DNA from: an uncultured Halomonas sp. | GTDB lineage: Bacteria > Pseudomonadota > Gammaproteobacteria > Pseudomonadales > Halomonadaceae | NCBI RefSeq assembly: GCF_946887195.1 | Contig: NZ_CAMPKE010000013.1 | Location: forward strand, 1-64,000 | Length of the DNA: 64,000 nt | Direction: 5' to 3' | Shown here: piece after piece, positions 27,413 through 40,065 of the stretch | How positions within the stretch are numbered: the stretch's first letter is position 1 | Layout: each line of letters starts with the position of its first letter | Notes under the pieces: model-generated | Databases searched by the model: none | What the model saw: only the letters and a program-made list of their open reading frames with translations | Told to the model about the DNA's origin: nothing | Made by a program: the position numbers and the translations under genes

Positions 27413-27913
27413 ATGGCGAAGAACGAACAGAACAGCGGAGATCTGCAAGAGAAGCTCGTGCAGGTCAACCGCGTCGCCAAGGTGGTCAAGGGTGGTCGTA
27501 TTTTCGGCTTCACTGCCTTGACTGTCGTTGGCGATGGCAATGGTCGTGTCGGCTTCGGACGTGGCAAGGCGCGTGAAGTGCCGGTCGCGATCCAGAAGGC
27601 GATGGACCAGGCGCGCCGCAACATGATCAAGGTCAGCCTCAGTGGCCATACCCTGCAGTACCCGGTCAAGGCCCGCCACGGCGCCTCCAAGGTGTACATG
27701 CAGCCGGCTTCCGAAGGTACCGGGATCATCGCTGGTGGCGCCATGCGCTCCGTGCTCGAACTGGCCGGCGTTCATGACGTCCTGGCCAAGTGCTACGGCT
27801 CCACCAATCCGGTGAACGTGGTGCGTGCGACCATCAACGGTCTCTCCGCCATGCAAGCGCCGGATGACATTGCCGCCAAGCGCGGTTTGTCCGTCGAAGA
27901 GATCGCGGGGTAA
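27413..27913 (+). CDS. rpsE: 30S ribosomal protein S5
   Basis: 166 residues: the double-stranded-RNA-binding-like N-domain ([20 protein letters not shown] then [13 protein letters not shown]) and C-domain with [13 protein letters not shown]. Contributes to fidelity and to spectinomycin binding; the loop looks wild type. Confidence 0.97.
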   Translation: MAKNEQNSGDLQEKLVQVNRVAKVVKGGRIFGFTALTVVGDGNGRVGFGRGKAREVPVAIQKAMDQARRNMIKVSLSGHTLQYPVKARHGASKVYMQPASEGTGIIAGGAMRSVLELAGVHDVLAKCYGSTNPVNVVRATINGLSAMQAPDDIAAKRGLSVEEIAG

Positions 27914-27919
27914 GACACC

Positions 27920-28102
27920 ATGGCAGCTTTGATCAAAGTTACACAGATCCGTAGCACCATCGGTGTTCTGGAAAAGCACAAGGCCACCCTTAGGGGTCTC
28001 GGGCTACGCCGCATCGGTCATACGGTCGAGTTGGAAGACACCCCTGCCGTTCGCGGCATGGTCAACAAGGTCAACTACCTTGTGCGTCTCGAGGGAGAGT
28101 AA
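27920..28102 (+). CDS. rpmD: 50S ribosomal protein L30
   Basis: 60 residues, [20 protein letters not shown] then [12 protein letters not shown], the bacterial L30 signature. Located 6 bases after rpsE and 3 bases before rplO. Confidence 0.96.
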   Translation: MAALIKVTQIRSTIGVLEKHKATLRGLGLRRIGHTVELEDTPAVRGMVNKVNYLVRLEGE

Positions 28103-28105
28103 TCC

Positions 28106-28540
28106 ATGAAACTCAATAGCCTGAGCCCGGCACCGGGTTCCAAGCACGCCGCGAAACGTGTCGGCCGAGGCATCGGCTCCGGTCTGGGCAAGACGGGCGG
28201 CCGCGGTCATAAAGGCCAGAAGTCTCGCTCCGGCGGCAGCGTGAAGCCAGGCTTCGAGGGCGGGCAGATGCCATTGCAGCGTCGCCTGCCGAAGTTCGGC
28301 TTCACCTCGATGAAGTCATTGGTCAGCGAAGAAGTGCGCCTGGACGAATTGGCGAAGATCGACGGCGACGTCGCCGATCTGCAAACGCTGAAGAATGCCA
28401 ACGTGCTCAAGGATGCCACGCGATTCGCGAAGGTCATCCTCTCCGGCGAACTGAACAAGGCGGTTACCGTGCGCGGTCTCAAGGTCACCAAGGGTGCCCG
28501 TGCCGCGATCGAAGCCGCTGGTGGCAAGGTAGAGGAATAA
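28106..28540 (+). CDS. rplO: 50S ribosomal protein L15
   Basis: 144 residues. The glycine-rich N-terminus ([20 protein letters not shown]) wraps into 23S rRNA, and the C-domain ends [16 protein letters not shown]. Its stop directly abuts the secY ATG. Confidence 0.97.
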   Translation: MKLNSLSPAPGSKHAAKRVGRGIGSGLGKTGGRGHKGQKSRSGGSVKPGFEGGQMPLQRRLPKFGFTSMKSLVSEEVRLDELAKIDGDVADLQTLKNANVLKDATRFAKVILSGELNKAVTVRGLKVTKGARAAIEAAGGKVEE

Positions 28541-29872
28541 ATGGCTAAGTCAGGAAGCATGCCGTCATCGGGTAGCGGGTTGAGTGAGCTCTGGGCGCGC
28601 TTGCGCTTCGTGTTCATCGCCCTGGTGGTGTACCGCATCGGTGCCCATATACCCGTGCCAGGCATCAATCCTGACCAGCTTGCTGCCTTGTTCAGGGAAA
28701 ACCAGGGCACCATCCTGAGCCTGTTCAACATGTTCTCGGGTGGTGCGCTGGAGCGCATGAGTATCCTCGCGCTGGGCATCATGCCCTACATTTCCGCGTC
28801 GATCATCATGCAACTCCTGACAGCGACCTCGCCTCAGCTCGAACAGCTAAAGAAGGAAGGCGAGGCCGGCCGTCGCAAGATCAGTCAGTACACGCGCTAC
28901 GGCACCGTTATTCTGGCATTGATTCAAGCGACCGGCATGGCAGTCGGTCTGGTCGGGCAAGGTGTGACCTATACCAGTGACTTCAGCTTCTATTTCACCG
29001 CGATCGTCTCGTTCGTCGCCGGTGCGGTGTTCCTGATGTGGCTGGGCGAGCAGATTACCGAGAAAGGGATCGGCAACGGTATTTCCCTGATCATCTTCGC
29101 GGGTATCGTCGCGGGGCTGCCCGGTGCGATCGGTCAGTCTTTCGAGCTGGCGCGTAACGATGGCGCCTGGAATGTCCTGCCGCTGCTGGCGTTGACCATC
29201 CTGGCAATCGCCACCGTCGCGTTCGTGGTCTTCATCGAGCGCGGTCAGCGTCGCATCACGGTAAATTATCCGCGCCGTCAGGTCGGCAACAAGATGTATG
29301 CGGGGCAGAGCAGTTATCTGCCGCTCAAGGTCAATATGGCGGGTGTCATTCCGGCTATCTTCGCCTCGAGCATTTTGCTGTTCCCGGCCTCTATCGGCCA
29401 GTGGGTCGGCTCGGCGGATGGCTTCCAGTGGTTACAGGTGGCCTCGCAATCGCTGGCCCCCGGGCAACCGCTGTACATCTTGCTTTTCGCTGCGGCGGTG
29501 GTATTCTTCTGCTTCTTTTATACCGCGTTGGTCTTCAATCCCAAGGATGTGGCTGACAATCTGAAGAAGTCAGGTGCCTTCCTGCCGGGTATCCGCCCTG
29601 GTGAGCAAACCGCTCGCTATGTCGACAAAGTCATGACTCGGTTGACATTATTCGGTGCGCTTTACATTACCGCCGTTTCCCTGATGCCTCAGTTCCTGAT
29701 CGTAGCGTGGCAGGTTCCCTTCTTCTTCGGGGGCACTTCCCTGCTGATCGTGGTCGTGGTCATCATGGATTTCATGGCGCAGGTTCAGTCGCATCTGATG
29801 TCGAATCAGTACGAGTCGGTAATGAAGAAGTCCAACCTGAAAGGCTACGGTAGCGGCGGCCTGATGCGCTGA
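28541..29872 (+). CDS. secY: Preprotein translocase subunit SecY
   Basis: Channel-forming subunit of SecYEG, 443 residues with ten hydrophobic segments. Conserved pieces include [13 protein letters not shown] before helix 1, [14 protein letters not shown], the cytoplasmic loop [12 protein letters not shown] and the C5 loop GIRPGEQTA. Located in the spc operon so that the translocon is co-expressed with ribosomal proteins. Confidence 0.98.
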   Translation: MAKSGSMPSSGSGLSELWARLRFVFIALVVYRIGAHIPVPGINPDQLAALFRENQGTILSLFNMFSGGALERMSILALGIMPYISASIIMQLLTATSPQLEQLKKEGEAGRRKISQYTRYGTVILALIQATGMAVGLVGQGVTYTSDFSFYFTAIVSFVAGAVFLMWLGEQITEKGIGNGISLIIFAGIVAGLPGAIGQSFELARNDGAWNVLPLLALTILAIATVAFVVFIERGQRRITVNYPRRQVGNKMYAGQSSYLPLKVNMAGVIPAIFASSILLFPASIGQWVGSADGFQWLQVASQSLAPGQPLYILLFAAAVVFFCFFYTALVFNPKDVADNLKKSGAFLPGIRPGEQTARYVDKVMTRLTLFGALYITAVSLMPQFLIVAWQVPFFFGGTSLLIVVVVIMDFMAQVQSHLMSNQYESVMKKSNLKGYGSGGLMR

Positions 29873-29902
29873 AGCGCGGTCGACCGCATATTGGAGAGAA
29901 CG

Positions 29903-30016
29903 ATGAAAGTTCGAGCTTCCGTCAAGAAGATGTGCCGTAACTGCAAGATCATTCGGCGTAATGGCGCGGTCCGCGTCATCTGCACCGAGCCGCGGCATAA
30001 GCAGCGCCAGGGCTGA
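29903..30016 (+). CDS. rpmJ: 50S ribosomal protein L36
   Basis: 37 residues with all zinc ligands (Cys11, Cys14, Cys27, His32) in [19 protein letters not shown] and [14 protein letters not shown] 29903 follows TTGGAGAG, 30 bases after secY. Last gene of the spc set before a strong hairpin. Confidence 0.97.
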   Translation: MKVRASVKKMCRNCKIIRRNGAVRVICTEPRHKQRQG

Positions 30017-30046
30017 GCCCTGACACTGGTTGTAAGCGGGCGTCGG

Positions 30047-30083
30047 CATACCCCCCTTGCCTCTCTAGAGGCAAAGGGGTATG
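30047..30083 (+). terminator. Hairpin at the spc/alpha boundary
   Basis: CATACCCC and TTGCCTC on the left pair with GAGGCAA and GGGGTATG on the right around TCTA, interrupted by small bulges. No clean T-tract follows, so termination may be weak. The stem also contains a -35-like and part of a -10-like element. Confidence 0.6.
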
Positions 30084-30085
30084 CT
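30057..30085 (+). promoter_or_regulatory. Candidate sigma70 promoter of the alpha operon
   Basis: TTGCCT (30057-30062) and TATGCT (30080-30085) have a 17-base spacer, leaving a leader of about 50 nt before rpsM. In E. coli S4 represses through a pseudoknot in the rpsM leader; I did not trace that fold here. Confidence 0.55.
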
Positions 30086-30142
30086 ATTGCGCCTTTTGTA
30101 GATGATTAACCGAGCAAGCCGCTCAAATTTCGGAGTAAGCTG

Positions 30143-30499
30143 ATGGCCCGTATTGCAGGCGTCAACATCCCGGACAACAAGCATGCGGCGATCTCGCTGA
30201 CCTATATCTTCGGGATTGGCCGCACTCGTGCACAAGCAGTCTGTGCATCAGCCGGCATCGCGCCGACCAGCAAGATCCAGGATCTGTCCGCTGAAGAGCT
30301 GGACACCCTGCGTACTGAAGTCGGCAAGTACACCGTTGAAGGCGATCTTCGTCGTGATGTGACGCTCAACATCAAGCGTCTCATGGACCTGGGTTGCTAT
30401 CGTGGTCTGCGTCATCGTCGTGGTCTTCCGTTGCGCGGCCAGCGCACCAAGACCAATGCGCGTACCCGTAAGGGCCCGCGCAAGCCGATCCGCAAATAA
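30143..30499 (+). CDS. rpsM: 30S ribosomal protein S13
   Basis: 118 residues, [20 protein letters not shown] and the basic tail [16 protein letters not shown]. Forms inter-subunit bridges and contacts P-site tRNA. First gene of the alpha operon. Confidence 0.98.
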   Translation: MARIAGVNIPDNKHAAISLTYIFGIGRTRAQAVCASAGIAPTSKIQDLSAEELDTLRTEVGKYTVEGDLRRDVTLNIKRLMDLGCYRGLRHRRGLPLRGQRTKTNARTRKGPRKPIRK

Positions 30500-30538
30500 T
30501 ACGCACGTTCTGGCGTTTAGACAGGAAGAAACATCAAC

Positions 30539-30925
30539 ATGGCTAACCCGCGCAGTAACCGTAAAAAGGTTAAAAAGCAGGTAGTGGATGCGGTTGCCCA
30601 CATCCATGCCTCTTTTAACAACACGATCGTGACGATCACAGACCGCCAGGGCAACGCGCTTTCTTGGGCGACTGCCGGTGGTTCGGGTTTTCGTGGTTCT
30701 CGCAAGAGCACCCCGTTCGCTGCCCAAGTGGCAAGCGAACGTGCAGCGACCGCTGCAGCCGAGTATGGTGTGAAAAACGTAGACGTGCTGGTCAAGGGCC
30801 CCGGTCCTGGCCGTGAGTCCGCCGTGCGCGCATTGAATGCCGCCGGTTTTCGCGTGCAAAGCATCACTGACGCGACGCCCGTCCCCCACAACGGCTGCCG
30901 TCCGCCTAAGAAACGCCGCGTTTAA
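30539..30925 (+). CDS. rpsK: 30S ribosomal protein S11
   Basis: 128 residues, [37 protein letters not shown] and C-terminal [13 protein letters not shown]. Platform protein next to S7. Alpha operon. Confidence 0.98.
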   Translation: MANPRSNRKKVKKQVVDAVAHIHASFNNTIVTITDRQGNALSWATAGGSGFRGSRKSTPFAAQVASERAATAAAEYGVKNVDVLVKGPGPGRESAVRALNAAGFRVQSITDATPVPHNGCRPPKKRRV

Positions 30926-30937
30926 GGAGACAGACTC

Positions 30938-31558
30938 ATGGCTCGTTATATTGGACCGAAGTGCAAACTGTCTCGTCGCGAGGGTACCGATCTCTTCCTG
31001 AAGAGCGGTGTCACCCCCTTCGAGAAGAAGTGCAAATCCGAGCAGATTCCGGGTGTGCACGGCCAGCGCCGTCAGCGTCTTTCCGACTACGGCTTGCAGC
31101 TTCGCGAGAAGCAGAAAGTGCGTCGTATCTACGGCGTGCTCGAGAAGCAGTTCCGCAACTACTACAAGGAAGCGGCCCGCATGAAGGGCGCGACCGGCGA
31201 GTTGTTGCTGCAGCTTCTCGAATCCCGACTGGACAATGTCGTTTATCGTATGGGCTTCGGCTCCACGCGCTCCGAAGCGCGTCAGCTCGTCAGCCACAAG
31301 GCGATCGTCGTCAATGGCCGCAGCGTCAATATCGCGTCCTACCAGGTCAAGCCCGGCGATGTCGTTGCCGTCCGCGAGAAGGCCAAGAACCAGGCCCGCA
31401 TTCAGCATTCGCTGCAGTTGGCTGGGCAGCGTGGCGATGTGATCTGGGTCGATGTCGACTCCAAGAAGATGGAAGGCACTTTCAAGGCTGTCCCGGAACG
31501 CGGCGACCTGTCTGCCGACATCAACGAAAACCTGATCGTCGAACTGTACTCGAAGTAA
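30938..31558 (+). CDS. rpsD: 30S ribosomal protein S4
   Basis: Primary 16S binder, alpha-operon autogenous repressor and antitermination factor. 206 residues with [19 protein letters not shown], the S4 domain [20 protein letters not shown] and a C-terminal [10 protein letters not shown]. Confidence 0.98.
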   Translation: MARYIGPKCKLSRREGTDLFLKSGVTPFEKKCKSEQIPGVHGQRRQRLSDYGLQLREKQKVRRIYGVLEKQFRNYYKEAARMKGATGELLLQLLESRLDNVVYRMGFGSTRSEARQLVSHKAIVVNGRSVNIASYQVKPGDVVAVREKAKNQARIQHSLQLAGQRGDVIWVDVDSKKMEGTFKAVPERGDLSADINENLIVELYSK

Positions 31559-31580
31559 GCGCGAGAGCTTGCGCGTTATA

Positions 31581-31605
31581 CCGGACCCGACATTGACGGG
31601 TCCGG
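31581..31605 (+). other. Hairpin in the rpsD-rpoA spacer
   Basis: CCGGACCCG and CGGGTCCGG form a perfect 9-bp stem around ACATTGA with no following T-tract. It may act in RNA processing between rpsD and rpoA. Confidence 0.55.
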
Positions 31606-31651
31606 CTCTCAGAGTACCGAGTATCCGTTTGGCAGCCTGAAAGGTGTTCAT

Positions 31652-32650
31652 ATGCAGCGTTCAGTGACAGAGTTTCTCCGTCCTCGCGACATCAAGGTCG
31701 AAGAGATCAGCGCGCACCACGCGAAGATCGTTCTCGAACCGTTCGAGCGCGGCTTCGGTCACACCCTGGGGAATGCTCTACGTCGTATCCTGCTGTCTTC
31801 CATGCCCGGCTGCGCCGTGGTGGAAGCGGAGATTGCCGGCGTCGATCACGAGTACAGCGCGATCGAAGGCGTCCAGGAAGATGTCATCGAAATCCTCCTG
31901 AATCTCAAGGACGTGGCGATCAAGATGCATAGCCGCGACGAGGCCGTGCTGGCGCTGAACAAGCAGGGCCCGTGCATCGTGACCGCTGGCGATATCGCCA
32001 CCGACCATGACGTCGAGATCGTCAATCCCGAGCACGTGATCGCCCACGTCAACGAAGGCGCCGAGTTGAAGATGCAACTCAAGGTTGCCCGTGGCCGTGG
32101 CTATGAGCCCGCCGATACGCGCGTCGAAGCAGACGACGAATCCCGGGCCATCGGTCGCTTGCAGCTGGATGCGACCTTCAGCCCCGTGCGTCGCGTCTCC
32201 TATGCCGTCGAAGCGGCGCGTGTCGAACAGCGCACTGACCTCGACAAGCTGGTCATCGATCTGGAAACCGATGGCACCCTGGATCCGGAAGAGGCGATCC
32301 GCCGCAGCGCGACCATCCTGCAGGATCAGTTGGGCGCGTTCGTCGATCTGGAAGCCGATAAGGAGCAGGAAGTCGAAGAGGAAGAGGATCATATCGATCC
32401 TATCCTGTTGCGCCCCGTAGACGATCTCGAGTTGACCGTTCGTAGCGCCAACTGCCTGAAGGCCGAGAACATCTACTACATCGGCGATCTGATTCAGCGT
32501 ACCGAAGTCGAGCTGTTGAAGACACCGAATCTCGGCAAGAAGTCCTTGAATGAAATCAAGGACGTATTGGCAGCGCGCAGCCTTTCCCTCGGCATGCGGT
32601 TGGAGAATTGGCCGCCGGCAAGCCTAAAGGACGACAAGGCCTCCGCGTGA
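31652..32650 (+). CDS. rpoA: DNA-directed RNA polymerase subunit alpha
   Basis: 332 residues (E. coli 329). The N-terminal assembly domain carries [20 protein letters not shown]; an acidic linker ([11 protein letters not shown]) joins it to the C-terminal domain that binds UP elements and activators ([31 protein letters not shown]). Alpha operon. Confidence 0.99.
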   Translation: MQRSVTEFLRPRDIKVEEISAHHAKIVLEPFERGFGHTLGNALRRILLSSMPGCAVVEAEIAGVDHEYSAIEGVQEDVIEILLNLKDVAIKMHSRDEAVLALNKQGPCIVTAGDIATDHDVEIVNPEHVIAHVNEGAELKMQLKVARGRGYEPADTRVEADDESRAIGRLQLDATFSPVRRVSYAVEAARVEQRTDLDKLVIDLETDGTLDPEEAIRRSATILQDQLGAFVDLEADKEQEVEEEEDHIDPILLRPVDDLELTVRSANCLKAENIYYIGDLIQRTEVELLKTPNLGKKSLNEIKDVLAARSLSLGMRLENWPPASLKDDKASA

Positions 32651-32689
32651 GCGTCGACTCGAGTCCCAGTTTGGTAAGGAATTACAACC

Positions 32690-33076
32690 ATGCGTCATCG
32701 TAAGAGTGGTCGTCATCTGAATCGCACCAGCTCGCACCGCCAGGCCATGTTCAAGAACATGTGCGTGTCGCTGGTCGAGCATGAAGTCATCAAGACTACC
32801 CTGCCCAAGGCCAAGGAGCTGCGTCGTCATATCGAGCCGCTGATCACCTTGTCCAAGCAGGATAGCGTCGCCAATCGTCGCCTGGCCTTCAGCCGCACTC
32901 GCTCGAAGGAAGCGGTCGGCAAGCTCTTCAATGAGCTGGGTCCGCGTTACGTCAATCGCCCCGGCGGTTACGTGCGTGTGCTGAAATGCGGCTTCCGCGT
33001 CGGCGATAACGCGCCGATGGCCTATGTCGAATTGGTCGACCGCCCGGTCGCCGACGAGGCAGCTGGCGAGGAGTGA
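32690..33076 (+). CDS. rplQ: 50S ribosomal protein L17
   Basis: 128 residues, [20 protein letters not shown] and [20 protein letters not shown]. Last gene of the alpha operon, followed by a strong terminator. Confidence 0.98.
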   Translation: MRHRKSGRHLNRTSSHRQAMFKNMCVSLVEHEVIKTTLPKAKELRRHIEPLITLSKQDSVANRRLAFSRTRSKEAVGKLFNELGPRYVNRPGGYVRVLKCGFRVGDNAPMAYVELVDRPVADEAAGEE

Positions 33077-33110
33077 TTCTCGCTGTAGGCCACGGCCTGG
33101 CAACGTCATG

Positions 33111-33141
33111 AAAACCGGCTCCTCATGGAGCCGGTTTTTTT
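33111..33141 (+). terminator. Terminator of the alpha operon, likely bidirectional
   Basis: AAAACCGGCTCC and GGAGCCGGTTTT pair over 12 bp around TCAT and run into seven T residues. Read on the other strand it also ends in TTTT, 34 bases past the uvrA stop, so it may serve both convergent units. Confidence 0.95.
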
Positions 33142-33174
33142 CGTTAATGGCGTGATCATGGTCGAGCTACGAGC

Positions 33175-36024
<2,850 letters not shown>

Positions 36025-36053
36025 TCCCACCTCGTGTGCAGCGCAAAAGCTCG

Positions 36054-36083
36054 ATTATACGGCCTAGCTGGAAGCAGCGGCAA
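36054..36083 (-). promoter_or_regulatory. Sigma70 promoter of uvrA
   Basis: On the minus strand, TTGCCG (36083-36078) and TATAAT (36059-36054) have an 18-base spacer, about 30 bases before the start codon. A 20-nt inverted repeat lies just upstream of the -35. Confidence 0.72.
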
Positions 36084-36088
36084 AACGA

Positions 36089-36108
36089 CGCCAGGCTTTT
36101 CCTGACGG
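36089..36108. repeat. 20-nt inverted repeat, copy 1
   Basis: CGCCAGG and CCTGACG arms (6 of 7 pairs) surround CTTTT in the divergent uvrA/MFS spacer. An almost identical copy lies at 61597-61615, one T shorter. Function unknown: operator, REP-like element or nucleoid site are all possible. Confidence 0.6.
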
Positions 36109-36207
36109 ATGTCGAGCCGGTAGAATAGTCGGCCGATCATCGCAATTCGCTATCCGCCATCTTTCGTTCGACCGGCGATCCGGTTTCCATCAGTATGCGA
36201 CTCGCCC

Positions 36208-37590
36208 ATGACCTCTCGCCTGCTTAGCACTGAGCGTCGCGCCATTGTCGGCCTGGCCAGCCTGTATGCCACGCGCATGCTCGGGCTGTTCATGGTATTA
36301 CCCGTATTGGCGCTGTATGCCGATGATTTCAAGGGCGCCACGCCGTTACTGATCGGCTTGGCGCTGGGCGTCTATGGATTGACCCAGGCGCTGTTGCAGA
36401 TTCCCTTCGGTCTGCTGTCCGATCGCATCGGCCGCAAGGTGGTCATCGCCGGTGGCTTGCTGCTGTTTGCCCTTGGCAGCGCCGTCGCCGCCGAGGCCAC
36501 CACCATCGGCGGCATTATCGTCGGGCGTTGTCTGCAGGGTAGTGGTGCGGTGGCCGGTGCGATCATGGCGCTGCTCGCCGATCAGACTCGCGAGGAGATC
36601 CGTACCGCGGCGATGGCGACCATCGGCCTGTCGATCGGGGTGGCCTTCGCCGTGGCCATGGTAGTCGGCCCGCTGATCGCCGGATCGTTCGGCCTGCCCG
36701 GGGTATTCTGGCTCACCGCCGCCCTGGCACTGTTGAGCCTGGTGGTTCTTTGGCGGCTGGTGCCGGCCGCGCCGCGCCGCGCGCGACACCGTGACGTCGG
36801 TCTGGACCGCAGCCAACTGCGCGACACGCTGACCCGAGGCGATCTGCTGCGCCTGGATTTCTCGATTTTCGCCTTGCACCTGATCCTGATGGCGGCCTTC
36901 GTTGCCGTGCCGTTCCGGTTGGTCGACGCGGGTATCGCGGCCGACCAGCATGGCTGGGTCTACCTGGCGGTGATGGGGCTGGCCTTCGTCGCCATGGTGC
37001 CACTGGTGATCGTCGCCGAGAAACGCCGGCGCATGAAGCACGTGTTTCTCGGTACGGTGGCCGGCATGGCGCTGGTGTTGCTGGCGCTGGGTGAACTGGG
37101 ACATCAGCGCTGGTTATTGTTCGGGCTGCTATGGGCGTTTTTCGTCGGTTTCAATCTACTCGAAGCGACGCTGCCTTCGATGATCAGCAAGCTGGCTCCG
37201 GCCGGTGCCAAGGGTACCGCCATGGGCATCTACTCGACCAGCCAGTTTCTCGGGGCGTTTCTGGGCGGCGTACTCGGAGGAGTCTTGGCGCAACGTTTCG
37301 GTTATGATGCGGTATTCCTCGGTAGCGCGCTGCTGGCGGCCATCTGGCTCATCGTGATCTGGAAGATGCCCGCACCGCGGCATCTATCCAGTGAAGTGGT
37401 CGCGCTGGACGAGCATCAGGGCGATGCATTGGAAACATTGATGGCGCGCTTCGCCGAGGTGGCGGGCGTGGAAGACGTACTCGTCGTACCCGAAGAGCGT
37501 GTCGCCTATCTCAAGGTGGACCGTCAACGGCTGGACGCCGAAGCGCTGTCGCGAGTGATCGGCGTTAGACACGATTCAAGGAGTGCCTGA
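36208..37590 (+). CDS. MFS transporter with C-terminal YAM-like domain (YajR-like)
   Basis: A 460-residue inner-membrane protein with about 12 hydrophobic segments. Motif A in the 2-3 loop reads [10 protein letters not shown] and the N-half has [20 protein letters not shown]. About 65 residues after the last helix look like a soluble ferredoxin-like domain ([20 protein letters not shown]), the arrangement of E. coli YajR. It is a proton-driven efflux-type carrier by family; substrate unknown. uvrA-MFS-ssb is a recurrent gammaproteobacterial order. ssb starts 37 bases downstream. Confidence 0.85.
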   Translation: MTSRLLSTERRAIVGLASLYATRMLGLFMVLPVLALYADDFKGATPLLIGLALGVYGLTQALLQIPFGLLSDRIGRKVVIAGGLLLFALGSAVAAEATTIGGIIVGRCLQGSGAVAGAIMALLADQTREEIRTAAMATIGLSIGVAFAVAMVVGPLIAGSFGLPGVFWLTAALALLSLVVLWRLVPAAPRRARHRDVGLDRSQLRDTLTRGDLLRLDFSIFALHLILMAAFVAVPFRLVDAGIAADQHGWVYLAVMGLAFVAMVPLVIVAEKRRRMKHVFLGTVAGMALVLLALGELGHQRWLLFGLLWAFFVGFNLLEATLPSMISKLAPAGAKGTAMGIYSTSQFLGAFLGGVLGGVLAQRFGYDAVFLGSALLAAIWLIVIWKMPAPRHLSSEVVALDEHQGDALETLMARFAEVAGVEDVLVVPEERVAYLKVDRQRLDAEALSRVIGVRHDSRSA

Positions 37591-37627
37591 CAGGCCCTCG
37601 AATTCAAGAACATGCAAGGAGTCCAAC

Positions 37628-38203
37628 ATGGCCCGTGGTGTCAATAAAGTGATTCTGATCGGCAATCTGGGTCAGGATCCCGACGTGCGCTTCATGCCCT
37701 CCGGCAACCCGGTGGCCAACCTGCGCATCGCGACGACCGATAGCTGGACCGACAAGCAGAGCGGTCAGCGCCAGGAGCGTACCGAATGGCACAGCGTAGT
37801 GCTATTCAACAAGTTGGCGGAAATCGCCCAGCAGTACGTCAAGAAAGGCTCGCGCATCTATATCGAGGGCCGCCTGCAAACGCGCAAGTGGCAGGGGCAG
37901 GATGGCCAGGATCGCTACAGCACCGAGATCGTCGCCAACGACATGCAGATGCTCGACTCGCGCGGTGGCCAGGGTGGCGGTGGCGGCGATTACGCCCAGC
38001 AACCGCAGCAGGGCAACTACGCTGGCGGCCAGGCCGGCGCGCAGCAAGGCGGTTACGGCAACAATGCTCCGCAAGGCGGTGGCCAGCAACAGCGCCCGCC
38101 GCAGCCGGCTCCGGCCCAGGGTGGCGCTCCGCAGCAGGGCAATAACTACGGCGCACCGAACCCCGGCAGCTTCGACGATTTCGATGACGAGATTCCGTTC
38201 TAG
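37628..38203 (+). CDS. ssb: Single-stranded DNA-binding protein
   Basis: Tetrameric SSB for replication, recombination and repair, 191 residues. The OB-fold is N-terminal ([44 protein letters not shown]). A long Gly/Gln/Pro-rich linker follows, with the acidic tip DFDDEIPF that recruits partner proteins. ATG 37628 follows AAGGAG; an in-frame ATG at 37583 overlaps the MFS gene and is rejected. Confidence 0.97.
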   Translation: MARGVNKVILIGNLGQDPDVRFMPSGNPVANLRIATTDSWTDKQSGQRQERTEWHSVVLFNKLAEIAQQYVKKGSRIYIEGRLQTRKWQGQDGQDRYSTEIVANDMQMLDSRGGQGGGGGDYAQQPQQGNYAGGQAGAQQGGYGNNAPQGGGQQQRPPQPAPAQGGAPQQGNNYGAPNPGSFDDFDDEIPF

Positions 38204-38234
38204 AAACACAAGCGTAGAGCAAAGACGTCAGCGT

Positions 38235-38263
38235 AAAGCCTCTATGGAATAGGGGCTTTTTTT
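38235..38263 (+). terminator. Intrinsic terminator after ssb
   Basis: AAAGCCTCTA and TAGGGGCTTT form a ~10-bp stem with G-U pairs around TGGAA, followed by a seven-base T run. Located between convergent ssb and norR. Confidence 0.88.
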
Positions 38264-38286
38264 CGGCACTGGCTTATGGCGCGAGC

Positions 38287-39858
38287 TTACTTGAGCCCCA
38301 GACGCCGGGCCAGGCGATGCAGATTGCCGCTATCGATGGCGAGTGCGCGGGCGGTCGCCGCCCAGTTATGGTCATGAGCGGCCAGCGCCTGGCGAATATG
38401 CCGACGCTGGAAGTCGTCGGTCGCCGTGCGCAGATCGCTCCAGGCGTCTTCGCTGCTGGCGAGATGCGCTGGCGCGCTTGCAAGCGTCGGAACGGCGCGG
38501 GTTTCGGCCACCCGTCCACCGGGTAGATCCAGGTGCTGGCGGGTAATGCGCACCACGGCGTTGCGACGATTGCTATCGGCCGGGTCGTTCAGGCTATCTC
38601 CCAGGGCGCGTAGCGCGGCGCGGCCCAACGTATGCTCCAGCTCCCGCACGTTGCCTGGCCATTGCCAGGCCAGCAAGGCCGCTTCGGCATCCTCGGCCAG
38701 GCGCAGATTGGCCAATCCCAGGCGAATGCGGTTCTCTTCGAGAAAATAGCCGGCCAGCAGCGGGATGTCCTCGCGGCGTTCGCGCAGTGGCGGCACCTGC
38801 AAGGGAAAGGCGCTGAGCCGATGATAGAGATCCTCGCGAAAGCGCTTGGCCGCGACTTCGCTGGCCAGCTCACGATTGGTCACCGCGATGATACGGACAT
38901 CCACATGCTGCGGCCTCTCGCTACCCAATGGCTGAATTTCACCTTCTTGTAGCGCGCGCAACAATTTGGGCTGCATCGCCAATGGCAGCTCGCCGATCTC
39001 ATCGAGCATCAGCGTGCCACCGTCGGCCATGGCGAAATGGCCGCGGTGATCGCGAATCGCACCGGAGAAGGCGCCACGCCGATGACCGAACAGCTCGCTC
39101 TCGATCAAGTGCTCTGGCAGGGTCGCGCAATTGACCTGGACCAGCGGCCCCTGATGGCGCGCCGAACGGTTGTGCAACGCGCGCACGACACGCTCCTTGC
39201 CGACGCCGGTTTCACCCATCAATAGCACGCTCATGTCGGTGGGCGCGACCAGGTTGATGGCATCGGTGAGCCGGCGCATGGCCGGGCTGCTCCAGTGCAG
39301 CAGCGCCGCTTGCGGCTGACGATCGATGTCCAACGCCTCGCTGAGACGCGAACGCGTGGCGTTGAGCTGTGTGGCGATACGCAGACACGTGCCCAATAGC
39401 CTCGCCGCCGCCAGCAGTTCCTGCTCGTCGAGTCGATCAAGGCGGCCGGGCTCGAGCGCATCCAGCGTCAGCAATCCGGTGAGCCGGTCGCCATCGCGTA
39501 GCGCCACGCCGAGGCAGTCATGCACCTGCGAGAGCGATTCATCGATCAGCCCATCGAAGGGGTCGGGCAGATGGCTATCCGGTGGAAAGCGACAGATACC
39601 GGGGTGCGCGGCGATGGCCGCCAGCCGGGGGTGCGAAGACAGCGCAAAATGCCGCCCGTAGACCTCGTCGCCCAAGCCGAGTACCGCCACCGGCTGCAGG
39701 CCATCGTCGCCGACGACCATCAATGTGCTGGCATCGGCGGGGTAGGTGCCGACCAGTGCCTCGAGCAGTCGCACCCAGTGATCGTGCAGCGCTTCCGCAG
39801 GCTGAGCCTCGCTCAATTGCGCCAGCAAGTCGCGCAGTGTCTGGAGAAAAGATGTCAT
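38287..39858 (-). CDS. norR: NorR-type NO-responsive sigma54 activator
   Basis: 523-residue enhancer-binding protein. The N-terminal GAF domain (about 25-165) keeps the residues shared with E. coli NorR: GRHFAL, HPRL, LPDPFDGL and VHDCLG, where a mononuclear iron senses NO. The AAA+ domain has Walker A GETGVGKE (215-222), Walker B LMLDEIGE (283-290) and the sigma54 loop as GAFSGA (262-267) instead of GAFTGA. The C-terminal HTH ends HNWAATARALAIDSGNLHRL. Divergent from hmp, which has a sigma54 promoter, so hmp-nnrS is its likely target, as FhpR controls fhp in Pseudomonas. Confidence 0.93.
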   Translation of the reverse strand: MTSFLQTLRDLLAQLSEAQPAEALHDHWVRLLEALVGTYPADASTLMVVGDDGLQPVAVLGLGDEVYGRHFALSSHPRLAAIAAHPGICRFPPDSHLPDPFDGLIDESLSQVHDCLGVALRDGDRLTGLLTLDALEPGRLDRLDEQELLAAARLLGTCLRIATQLNATRSRLSEALDIDRQPQAALLHWSSPAMRRLTDAINLVAPTDMSVLLMGETGVGKERVVRALHNRSARHQGPLVQVNCATLPEHLIESELFGHRRGAFSGAIRDHRGHFAMADGGTLMLDEIGELPLAMQPKLLRALQEGEIQPLGSERPQHVDVRIIAVTNRELASEVAAKRFREDLYHRLSAFPLQVPPLRERREDIPLLAGYFLEENRIRLGLANLRLAEDAEAALLAWQWPGNVRELEHTLGRAALRALGDSLNDPADSNRRNAVVRITRQHLDLPGGRVAETRAVPTLASAPAHLASSEDAWSDLRTATDDFQRRHIRQALAAHDHNWAATARALAIDSGNLHRLARRLGLK

Positions 39859-39882
39859 ATTGATAGCGATCGTTTCGATAAT

Positions 39883-39893
39883 GTAAAAAAGAC
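39883..39893. promoter_or_regulatory. NorR-like box 1 (GT-N7-AC)
   Basis: GTAAAAAAGAC fits the NorR core GT-N7-AC. Read on the minus strand it is GTCTTTTTTAC followed by AT, closely matching boxes 2 and 3. It lies about 160 bases upstream of the sigma54 promoter, a normal enhancer distance. Confidence 0.65.
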
Positions 39894-39906
39894 TATTTCA
39901 AAGTGT

Positions 39907-39917
39907 GTCATTTTCAC
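39907..39917. promoter_or_regulatory. NorR-like box 2 (GT-N7-AC)
   Basis: GTCATTTTCAC followed by AT. Centre-to-centre distance from box 1 is 24 bases. A weaker candidate (GTCATATTGAT, last base pair mismatched) lies at 39854-39864 over the norR start codon, which could mediate autoregulation. Confidence 0.68.
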
Positions 39918-40049
39918 ATCGAATTGACCTTGCCACAATCTACGCTCCCTTGATGCACGAGGCGGCTGCCATGCCTGCCCCGCCAAGCCAGCGAACTACC
40001 GACCAGCCCCTGTGGCGGAGTGTCGCGCTCGGGCGAAAAGGGCCGGCGC

Positions 40050-40065
40050 TGGCATGGCGGTTGCT
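40050..40065 (+). promoter_or_regulatory. Sigma54 (-24/-12) promoter of hmp
   Basis: TGGCATG-GCGG-TTGCT matches the sigma54 consensus TGGCAYG-N4-TTGCW, with the invariant GG and GC spaced correctly. The predicted start point is about 40076, 32 bases before the hmp ATG. It requires an AAA+ activator, and norR is adjacent. Confidence 0.88.
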
